A model generated the notes under the pieces. It saw only the letters and a list, made by a program, of their open reading frames with translations. It searched no databases and was not told the DNA's origin. A program made the position numbers and the translations under genes. From Streptomyces sp. Ru71 (GTDB taxonomy: Bacteria; Actinomycetota; Actinomycetes; Streptomycetales; Streptomycetaceae), in contig NZ_PQSS01000067.1 of assembly GCF_002920535.1 (NCBI RefSeq), forward strand, positions 1 through 40,722: DNA of 40,722 nt. The letters are read 5' to 3'. Shown in pieces: positions 16,240 to 23,026 of this stretch (its first letter is position 1; every line of letters begins with the position of its first letter).

Positions 16240-17901
16240 ATGACCGACACCCCCTCCACCGCCCCGGTCGTCGACGTCCTGTGCGTCGGCGCCGGGTTCT
16301 CCGGCCTGTACGCCGCCTACAAGGCGGCCGAGCAGGGCTGGACGTTCGCCGGGTTCGAGACCGCCCCCGACGTCGGCGGCACCTGGTACTGGAACACGTA
16401 TCCAGGCGCCCGATGCGACGTCGAGAGCATCTACTACTCGTACTCGTTCAGCGAGGAACTCCAGCAGGAGTGGACCTGGAGCGAGCGCTTCGCCCCGCAG
16501 GCGGAGATCCTGCGCTACATCAACCACGTCGCCGACCGCTTCGACCTTCGCCGGCACTTCCGGTTCAACTCCAAGGTGGTCGCGGCCAACTGGCTCCCGG
16601 ACGAGCACCTGTGGGAGGTGACCCTCGACTCCGGTGACACCCGCCGTGGCCGCTACCTCCTGGCCGGCTCGGGCGGACTGTCGACACCGAAGGAATTCGA
16701 CGTGCCCGGCCTGGAGAACTTCACCGGGCTGAAGGTGTCGACGAGCCGCTGGACGATCTCGCTCGACGACCTCGCCGGCAAGCGGGTCGCCGTCATCGGC
16801 ACCGGATCCTCGGGGGTGCAGTGCATCCCGCTCATCGCCGAGGTGGCCGAGCACCTGACCGTGTTCCAGCGCACCCCGAACTACGTCTTCCCCGCCCGCA
16901 ACGCCCCGCTGCCCGCTCAGACGATCGCCGAGATCAAGAGCAAGTACCCGGCCATCCGCGAGGAGTGCCGGCAGTCTCCCGGCGGTATCCCGGACCGTCC
17001 CGTGACCGACTGCGCCTTCGACGTCTCCGACGAGGAGCGTCAGGAGCGCTACGAGCGGGCCTACGAGCGCAGTGGGTTCCTCGGTGTCGGCGCGGAGTTC
17101 GCCGACCTCCTCACCAACCCGGCGGCCAACGAGACCGCGGCGGAGTTCGTGCGTCAGAAGATCCGTCAGATCGTCCACGATCCGCGGACCGCGTCCCTGC
17201 TCGAACCCCGGTTCCACCCGCTGGGTGCCAAGCGCAGCTGCTTCGGCACCGACTTCTACGAGACGTTCAACCGTCCGAACGTCTCGCTCGTCTCGCTGCG
17301 CGACGAGCCGATCGCGACCATGACCTCCGGCAGCATCATCACCGAGAGCGGCTCCTACGACGTCGACGCCATCGTTCTCGCGATCGGCTTCGACGCCTTC
17401 ACCGGACCCCTGTACGCGCTCAACGTGACGACGCCCGAGGCGGGCAGGCTCCAGGACGCGTGGCGCGACGGCGTACGCACCTACCTGGGCATCATGACCG
17501 CAGGATTCCCCAACTTCTTCATGATCGGCGGCCCCCAGAGCCCCGCGCTGGCGAGCAACGTCGTCGTGACGATCGAGCAGGCGGTCGACTGGATCGCCGA
17601 CCTGATCGCCCATGCCAAGGAAGAGGGCGGCGACGTCATCGAAGCCACCCCCGAGGCCCAGGACGACTGGGTGACCATCACCGAGGCCACGGTCAACCAG
17701 ACGCTGTACGCGACCACCGACTCCTGGTACCGCGGCTCCAACGTGACCGGCAAGCCGGCCACCTTCCTCGGTTACGTCGGCGGTGTCGGCAAGTACCGCC
17801 GCATGTGCACCGAGATCGCCAAGCGCGGCTACCCCGGCGTCAGGATCGGCGGCGAGGCGGTCGCCCCCGGGATCGGCCGCATCGACGAGGAGATCGCGTG
17901 A
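16240..17901 (+). CDS. Baeyer-Villiger-type flavin monooxygenase with altered fingerprint
   Basis: This 553-residue flavoprotein has two Rossmann motifs, GAGFSG (17-22, FAD) and GTGSSG (187-192, NADPH), and the type I BVMO motif GGTWYWNTYPGARCD (46-60). The central fingerprint FxGxxxHxxxW(P/D) is present at 161-172 but reads FTGLKVSTSRWT, so the histidine is S167 and the last position is threonine. The C-terminal region (DSWYRGSN, YVGGVGKY) matches cyclohexanone monooxygenases. The expected reaction is insertion of oxygen next to a ketone to give an ester or lactone, followed by the esterase at 15134. The changed histidine may lower BV activity or shift the reaction, for example to uncoupled oxidase or heteroatom oxygenation. 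It overlaps the next gene by GTGA. Confidence 0.85.
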   Translation: MTDTPSTAPVVDVLCVGAGFSGLYAAYKAAEQGWTFAGFETAPDVGGTWYWNTYPGARCDVESIYYSYSFSEELQQEWTWSERFAPQAEILRYINHVADRFDLRRHFRFNSKVVAANWLPDEHLWEVTLDSGDTRRGRYLLAGSGGLSTPKEFDVPGLENFTGLKVSTSRWTISLDDLAGKRVAVIGTGSSGVQCIPLIAEVAEHLTVFQRTPNYVFPARNAPLPAQTIAEIKSKYPAIREECRQSPGGIPDRPVTDCAFDVSDEERQERYERAYERSGFLGVGAEFADLLTNPAANETAAEFVRQKIRQIVHDPRTASLLEPRFHPLGAKRSCFGTDFYETFNRPNVSLVSLRDEPIATMTSGSIITESGSYDVDAIVLAIGFDAFTGPLYALNVTTPEAGRLQDAWRDGVRTYLGIMTAGFPNFFMIGGPQSPALASNVVVTIEQAVDWIADLIAHAKEEGGDVIEATPEAQDDWVTITEATVNQTLYATTDSWYRGSNVTGKPATFLGYVGGVGKYRRMCTEIAKRGYPGVRIGGEAVAPGIGRIDEEIA

Positions 17902-18278
17902 AGGTCGTCCACCAGCGCTACGTCGCCCACTCCGACGCCCACTACGCCGGCAACCTCGTCGACGGCGCGTTCAGCCTGAAGCTGTTCGGGGACGCCGGGA
18001 CCCATCTGGCCATCGCCGTCGACGGCCACGAGGGGCTGTTCGCCGGCTACTCCTCGGTCGAGTTCCTCGCTCCCGTCCGCGGCGGGGACGTCGTCGAAGT
18101 CGAGGCGCACCTCGCGGCCAGAGGCAGACGCAGCCGGACGATCGAGTTCGAACTGCGCGTCATCTGCCGGTCCTTGGACGAGACCGGCCGGGCAGAGGTA
18201 CTCGCCGAGCCCATCATCGCCACGCGCGCCCGGGGGACGGGTGTCGTCCCTGCGGGCGCGATCAAGAACGTGAATTGA
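17898..18278 (+). CDS. Beta-aminoacyl-CoA ammonia-lyase (Kal/Acl hotdog family)
   Basis: This 126-residue single hotdog domain closely follows the pattern of 3-aminobutyryl-CoA ammonia-lyase (Kal, lysine fermentation) and beta-alanyl-CoA ammonia-lyase (Acl of Clostridium propionicum): DAHYAGNLVDGA (13-24), LFGDAGTHL (29-37), VEFLAPVRGGD (54-64) and the closing RARGTGVVP (110-118). Those enzymes eliminate ammonia from a 3-aminoacyl-CoA to give a 2-enoyl-CoA. The GTG start overlaps the monooxygenase stop as GTGA. In this cluster it could act between the acyl-CoA ligase and hydratase domains of the fusion protein at 9726, which would make and then consume its substrate and product. A plain thioesterase is the alternative, but the DAHYxGN motif argues against it. 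The identity of the acyl group is unknown. Confidence 0.78.
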   Translation: MKVVHQRYVAHSDAHYAGNLVDGAFSLKLFGDAGTHLAIAVDGHEGLFAGYSSVEFLAPVRGGDVVEVEAHLAARGRRSRTIEFELRVICRSLDETGRAEVLAEPIIATRARGTGVVPAGAIKNVN

Positions 18279-18285
18279 GGAAGCC

Positions 18286-19653
18286 ATGAACACATCCAGC
18301 GACGTACGCGAAGAGGCGTGCGAGATCGTCGTGATCGGCGCCGGCATGGCGGGGCTGATGGCGGCGACCACCCTGTCCGATCGGGATGTCGTCGTGCTCG
18401 AAGCCACCGGTCGGGCCGGAGGGCGCGTGGAGTCGGTTCGTCAGGGCGACTACTGGATCAACCTCGGAACCCAGTTCACCGAGGGAACCGGCACCCTGAT
18501 CGAAGCCCTCGAACGCCACCAGGTCCCCATGGGCACGCTGGCGGGCAAGAAGGTGGCCCTCGCGCTCAACGGCAAGCAGGTCGACACCTCCAATCCGTTC
18601 GGCCTGATGTTCCGTTCCCGGATGGGCCTCATGGACCGGGTCGGACTGGCGGCCGTCGGAGCGCGCATCGTCGCGGCCGTACCGTTCCTGGCGATGAACC
18701 CCGACAACTCCCTGGCGAAGCGGGTCCGGGCGGCACTCGACGCCCGTCCCGCGTCGTACGTGCTGCGCGGCATCCACTCCGACGTCGCGCGGGACATGGT
18801 CCGGTCCTGGTCCGGCCAGTGGATGGGATGCGAGCCGGAGGAGACGGCGGCGACCCAGTTCGTGATCTCGATGGGGATACTCCTGACGGACCCGGCGAAG
18901 GTTCCCAACTTCTCCCTGCCCGAGGGGGGAAATCAGACCCTCACCGACATCCTGGCCGCCGACCTCGGCGACCGGCTGCGGCTCGACTCGCCGGTGACGT
19001 CGGTGCAGTGGACCGAGGACGACGTCGTCGTGGACTACGCGGACGAGAGGGGACCGGCGCGGATACGCGCACGCCGTGCCGTCGTGGCCGTTCCCAGCGA
19101 CGTGGCCGTGAAGATCATGCCCGGTCTCCCTCCCGGGTATCGGGCGGCGTTCGACGACATCCACTACGGCCGGTACGTGGTGGTGGGCTACTTCACCCGT
19201 GAGGAGGGCCCGCAGCGGTGGGACGACTACATCGCCGTGTCGACGCCGCAGCTGTCGTTCCAGGCGATGTTCAACCATGCCGCGGCCCTGCGCGGTCCCG
19301 GCCCGCGAAAGCCGGGCGGCGCGCTGGCCTGCTTCGCGGGCGGCGCGGTGGCCGACCGCCTGTTCGAGCTCACCGACCAGGAGATCCTCGACCGGTTCAC
19401 GAGGGACCTCCTGTCGCTCTACCCGGAGCTGGAGGGGAAGCTCGACGAGGGGATCGTCCGACGTCACCACCGGGTCGTGCCGTTCTGGGCGCCTGGCGGA
19501 CGTGCCTCGCTGCCCACGCTGCGTGAGCACTTCGGTCCCGTCTACTTTGCCGGCGACTACCAGCTCGACATGCCCTCACTCGCCGACGCGGCCACGTCGG
19601 GCGAGCGGGCCGCGCAGCAGGCTCTGGCGAGCCTGACCCGCCCGGCGCGCTGA
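18286..19653 (+). CDS. Flavin-dependent amine oxidase (MAO/polyamine oxidase family)
   Basis: This 455-residue protein has the amine oxidase fold: FAD motif VIGAGMAGL (16-24), E39 closing the ribose site, GRAGGRV (42-48) and the C-terminal FAGDYQLDMPSLADAATSG that closes the flavin pocket. Relatives oxidise monoamines, cyclohexylamine, polyamines or protoporphyrinogen. GAGGAAG precedes ATG 18286, seven bases after the lyase stop, so it belongs to the monooxygenase operon. It gives the regulon a second flavin amine oxidase besides the DAO-type enzyme at 1515. It could release a ketone from a primary amine for the monooxygenase, or cleave a polyamine. No signal peptide is seen. Phytoene-desaturase-like chemistry cannot be excluded. 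Confidence 0.82.
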   Translation: MNTSSDVREEACEIVVIGAGMAGLMAATTLSDRDVVVLEATGRAGGRVESVRQGDYWINLGTQFTEGTGTLIEALERHQVPMGTLAGKKVALALNGKQVDTSNPFGLMFRSRMGLMDRVGLAAVGARIVAAVPFLAMNPDNSLAKRVRAALDARPASYVLRGIHSDVARDMVRSWSGQWMGCEPEETAATQFVISMGILLTDPAKVPNFSLPEGGNQTLTDILAADLGDRLRLDSPVTSVQWTEDDVVVDYADERGPARIRARRAVVAVPSDVAVKIMPGLPPGYRAAFDDIHYGRYVVVGYFTREEGPQRWDDYIAVSTPQLSFQAMFNHAAALRGPGPRKPGGALACFAGGAVADRLFELTDQEILDRFTRDLLSLYPELEGKLDEGIVRRHHRVVPFWAPGGRASLPTLREHFGPVYFAGDYQLDMPSLADAATSGERAAQQALASLTRPAR

Positions 19654-19755
19654 CGATCCGACGCCCGCCGCGTTCTCCGCCCGCCCGCGCCGGCGCCCAC
19701 TCCGCGACATCCTGGTCCCCGCCCTGTGCGGCGGACCCATGCACGAAAGGCGACC

Positions 19756-20988
19756 ATGCCCGCACCACAGAACCCCGCCCGTCAGGCGGACCGGCTCTAC
19801 CACGACCTGCTCTCCCCGGCTCATACCCGGGAGCTGCGCGACCGCGTGCGGAAGATCGCCGCCGACGTCGTCGCCCCCGCCGCACGCCGGATCGCGAACG
19901 GGGACGAGCGCGTCGACGGCTTCCCGCGGGACGTCTTCGACGGCCTCGCCTCCGCCGGCCTGTTCCGGGTGCCGTTCGCCGCCGAGGTCGGCGGGGACGG
20001 GCTCACGCACCCCGTCACGGCGACCGCCGTCGCGATCGAGGAACTGGCCTACCACTCCAGCAGCATCGCGGCGGTCTTCGACGTCCACTGCATCCTCGCC
20101 GGCAACGCGCTGACCCACGGCACCGCCGCCCAGCAGCAGAAGTGGCTGCGACCGGTGGCCGACGGCACCGTCGTGGGCGCCTTCGCCACCACCGAGCCCG
20201 AGGCGTCGTCCGACCTGAGCCCCAAGGCCGTGCGCACCGTCGCCGTCCAGCGGGACGGCGCCTGGATCCTCAACGGCCGCAAGCGGTGGATCTCCAACTC
20301 ACCGGTCGCGGGCTTCATCGTCACCCTCGCCCGCACCGGCGACCGGCTGTCGATGTTCATCGTCGACACCTCCCTGCCCGGAGTGCGCGTCGGCGAGCCC
20401 GACCGGAAGATGGGCAACCGGGGCCAGCTCACCGCCGACGTCTGGTTCGAGGAGGTCGAGCTGCCGGCCGACTCGCTGCTCGGCGGCGAGCCGGGACAGG
20501 GCCTGCGTCACGCGCTCGCCACCCTCACGCTCGGCCGCGTCGGCATCGCCGCCGCCGGTGTCGGCATGGCCCAGGCCGCCTTCGACCACGCGGTCGCACA
20601 CCTGTCGACCCGGGAGGCGTTCGGCCGGAAAGTGGCCGCCAACCAGCACTGGCAGTTCCTCCTGGCCGACCGCGCCACGGAGATCGAGAACGCCCGCAAC
20701 CTCTACCTCAAGGCCGCGCTGCGCCGTGACGCCGGTGAGGTGTTCCCCGAGCCGGAAGCCGCGATGGCGAAGCAGTACGGAAGCCGGCTGGCGGTCGACA
20801 TGGCGCGCGACGCGGTCCAGGCGTTCGGTGGCCTCGGCTTCGCCCGGGAGCTCGGCGCCGACGGCACACCGGGGCCCGTCGAGGCGATCTACCGCGACAG
20901 CAAGATCGGGGAGATCTACGAGGGCACCAACGAGATCCTGAAGTGGGTCATCGCCCGCACCGTCTTCGGCAAGGAGATCACCGGATGA
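19756..20988 (+). CDS. Acyl-CoA dehydrogenase
   Basis: This 410-residue flavoenzyme has the full ACAD three-domain layout. The catalytic base is E389 in IYEGTNEI, FGRKVAANQHWQFLLAD is the usual helical FAD-contact region, and AFATTEPEASSD lies in the middle beta domain. It should oxidise a saturated acyl-CoA to the 2-enoyl-CoA, passing electrons to electron-transfer flavoprotein. ATG 19756 is chosen because GAAAGG precedes it; the longer frame from 19726 has no site. It overlaps the following dehydrogenase remnant as ATGA and is followed by an acyl-CoA ligase, so activation and first oxidation of a fatty or branched acid are encoded together. A 102-base gap without a recognisable site separates it from the amine oxidase. 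Confidence 0.9.
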   Translation: MPAPQNPARQADRLYHDLLSPAHTRELRDRVRKIAADVVAPAARRIANGDERVDGFPRDVFDGLASAGLFRVPFAAEVGGDGLTHPVTATAVAIEELAYHSSSIAAVFDVHCILAGNALTHGTAAQQQKWLRPVADGTVVGAFATTEPEASSDLSPKAVRTVAVQRDGAWILNGRKRWISNSPVAGFIVTLARTGDRLSMFIVDTSLPGVRVGEPDRKMGNRGQLTADVWFEEVELPADSLLGGEPGQGLRHALATLTLGRVGIAAAGVGMAQAAFDHAVAHLSTREAFGRKVAANQHWQFLLADRATEIENARNLYLKAALRRDAGEVFPEPEAAMAKQYGSRLAVDMARDAVQAFGGLGFARELGADGTPGPVEAIYRDSKIGEIYEGTNEILKWVIARTVFGKEITG

Positions 20989-21290
20989 GCCTCGCGGGCC
21001 GCACCCCGCTCATGTCAGGCGGCAGCCGCGGCATCGGCCTGGCGATCGCCGTCACCGCCGCCCGCCGCGGCGCCAACGTGATCGTCGGGGACGTACGCGA
21101 CGAGGCAGCGGTGCGGCGGGCCGTCGAACGAGGCGTGGACCGCTTCGGCGGCATCGACATCGTGGTCGACAACGCCTCGGCGCTGGCCGTCGACGGCACC
21201 GGCATGACGACCCTGACACCCGGCTGGGCGGCGGAGTACGCCGACCACGGTGTGGCAGCCAACTGCAACATCTTCGTCGATCCAGGGTGA
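20985..21290 (+). pseudogene. Short-chain dehydrogenase remnant with internal in-frame deletions
   Basis: This 101-codon frame is a shortened SDR, against about 250-285 residues for the family. It keeps the cofactor loop SGGSRGIG (11-18), a first strand (GANVIVGD), a fused stretch RDEAAVRRAVERGVDRFGGIDIVVDNAS resembling the region before the catalytic domain (normally NNAS), and then jumps to AEYADHGVAAN, which normally follows the active site. The catalytic Ser and YxxxK are missing, as is the segment after the second strand. The pattern resembles HSDL2-type SDRs with two or three in-frame losses. Its start overlaps the acyl-CoA dehydrogenase stop as ATGA, so it was once an operon member. 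It is very unlikely to be an active dehydrogenase, though it may still be translated. Confidence 0.78.
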
Positions 21291-21384
21291 TGACGAGACG
21301 GCACGCGCCCGCTGGGGCGAAGCGCGCACCACACGGTCCATCCGCGGGCGAGCGAGCCCGCCGCACGGCTCATGAGGAAACTCC

Positions 21385-22938
21385 ATGCTGAACCTGTCGG
21401 TCCTGCTTGAGGACTCCGCCCGCACGTACCCCGATCGCGAAGCTGTCGTACTGGGCCCTGCCCGCCTGACGTACGCTCAGCTGAACGCCGCCGCCAACCA
21501 GGTCGCGAACCTGCTCGTGGAGCGCGGGATCGGCCCCGGTGACAGGGTGGCCCTCAGCTGCCCGAACCTGCCGCACTTCCCCGTCGTCTACTACGGCATC
21601 CTCAAGACCGGCGCGGCTGTCGTCCCGCTCAACGTGCTGCTGAAAAGCCGCGAGATCGCCTACCACCTGGACGACGCCGAGGTGAAGGCCTACTTCTGCT
21701 TCGAGGGCACCGCCGAGCTGCCGATGAGCGCCGAGGGCTTCGCCGGCTGCCGGCAGGCCGAGAGCGTCGAGCACTTCTTCGTCATCACCGGCGACCCGGC
21801 CGCGCCCAGTCCCATCGACGGCGTCGAGACGCTCGGCAGTGCCGTGGCCGGCCAGGGCACGGCGTTCGACTCGGTACCGACCGAGCCCACCGACACGGCG
21901 GCCATCCTCTACACCTCGGGGACCACCGGACAGGCGAAGGGCGCGGAGCTGTCGCATGCCAACACGATGATGAACGTGCTGGCCTGCAACCGCCTGTTCC
22001 GCAGCACACCGGCTGCCGACAGCCATCTGCTCTGCCTCCCGCTCTTCCACACCTTCGGCGCCACGGTGCAGATGCACGCCGGCTTCTCGATGGCCGCCAC
22101 CCTCCACCTCGTCCCCCGCTTCGACGCGGGCGCCGTCGCGGAACTGATGGACCGCGAGCGCATCACGTTCTTCGCCGGAGTGCCCACCATGTGGTGGGGG
22201 CTGCTCAACGCGCTCAGCGACGACGTCGACGTCGAGCGCATCGCGAGCAACCTACGGATCGGCATCTCCGGAGGGGCCCCACTGCCGGTGGAGCTCGCCC
22301 AACGGATCCGACAGCGCCTCGGGATCACGGTGCTTGAGGGATACGGGCTGTCGGAGACCTCTCCCGTGGCCACCTTCAGCGACCCCGATGTCGACCCACG
22401 CCCGGGATCGATCGGGGTGCCGATCTGGGGCGTCGAACTGAAACTCATCGACGACGACTGGACCGAGGTGACCGGCAGCGGCCGGGTCGGGGAGATCGCG
22501 GTGAAGGGCCACAACGTGATGAAGGGCTACTACGGCCGGCCGGAAGCCACCGCCGAGGTCATCCGCGACGGATGGTTCCGGACCGGCGACCTCGCACGAC
22601 GCGACGAGGACGGCTTCTACTACATCGTCGACCGGTCGAAGGACCTCATCATCAGAGGTGGCTTCAACGTGTATCCGCGTGAGATCGAGGAAGTCCTGAT
22701 GACGCACCCGCAGGTCAGCCTCGCCGCCGTCATCGGGGTACCGCACGAGCGCCACGGCGAGGAGATCAAGGCCTACGTCATCCCGCAGCCCGGTTCCTCC
22801 CTCACCGAGGAAGAGCTCGTCGCCTGGGCCAAGGGACAGATGGCGTCGTACAAGTACCCGCGCATCGTCGAGTTCGTGACCAGCCTGCCGATGACCGCCA
22901 CGGGCAAGATCCTCAAGCGTGAGCTGGCCCGCAGGTGA
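21385..22938 (+). CDS. Acyl-CoA synthetase (AMP-forming, fatty acid/medium-chain type)
   Basis: This 517-residue ANL-family ligase has YTSGTTGQAKGAELSH (176-191), GYGLSETSP, the hinge aspartate region GWFRTGDLARRD, the RGGFNVYPREIEE segment and the C-terminal catalytic lysine K508 in TATGKILK. It converts a carboxylic acid, ATP and CoA into acyl-CoA. All catalytic motifs are intact, unlike the fused ligase at 9726, which has a changed lysine motif. GAGGAAA lies a few bases before ATG 21385. It is the last gene of the plus-strand arm and is followed by a strong hairpin. It could activate the acid made by the esterase and dehydrogenases for beta-oxidation by the neighbouring acyl-CoA dehydrogenase. 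Confidence 0.9.
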   Translation: MLNLSVLLEDSARTYPDREAVVLGPARLTYAQLNAAANQVANLLVERGIGPGDRVALSCPNLPHFPVVYYGILKTGAAVVPLNVLLKSREIAYHLDDAEVKAYFCFEGTAELPMSAEGFAGCRQAESVEHFFVITGDPAAPSPIDGVETLGSAVAGQGTAFDSVPTEPTDTAAILYTSGTTGQAKGAELSHANTMMNVLACNRLFRSTPAADSHLLCLPLFHTFGATVQMHAGFSMAATLHLVPRFDAGAVAELMDRERITFFAGVPTMWWGLLNALSDDVDVERIASNLRIGISGGAPLPVELAQRIRQRLGITVLEGYGLSETSPVATFSDPDVDPRPGSIGVPIWGVELKLIDDDWTEVTGSGRVGEIAVKGHNVMKGYYGRPEATAEVIRDGWFRTGDLARRDEDGFYYIVDRSKDLIIRGGFNVYPREIEEVLMTHPQVSLAAVIGVPHERHGEEIKAYVIPQPGSSLTEEELVAWAKGQMASYKYPRIVEFVTSLPMTATGKILKRELARR

Positions 22939-22972
22939 CGCGTTCTCCAGGTGTCTGCTTCTGTCGGGGGAT

Positions 22973-23018
22973 CCGCACCTCAAGCACTCTGCGCGCACGG
23001 AGAGTCCTCAAGGTGCGG
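22973..23018. terminator. Bipartite hairpin terminator between convergent genes
   Basis: CCGCACCT (22973-22980) pairs with AGGTGCGG (23011-23018), and inside it ACTCT (22986-22990) pairs with AGAGT (23001-23005) around a ten-base loop. The structure is symmetric, so it can serve both the ligase operon (plus) and the beta-helix gene ending at 23027 (minus). Confidence 0.65.
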
Positions 23019-23026
23019 AGCGGACG

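Noticed and set aside
18286..19653. Naming the flavin amine oxidase as cyclohexylamine oxidase
   Set aside because: The amine oxidase family has many substrates and no specificity residue can be assigned from sequence by eye.
9726..22938. Secondary-metabolite (NRPS/PKS) cluster because of two AMP-binding enzymes and oxygenases
   Set aside because: There are no carrier, condensation or ketosynthase domains; all genes fit catabolism.
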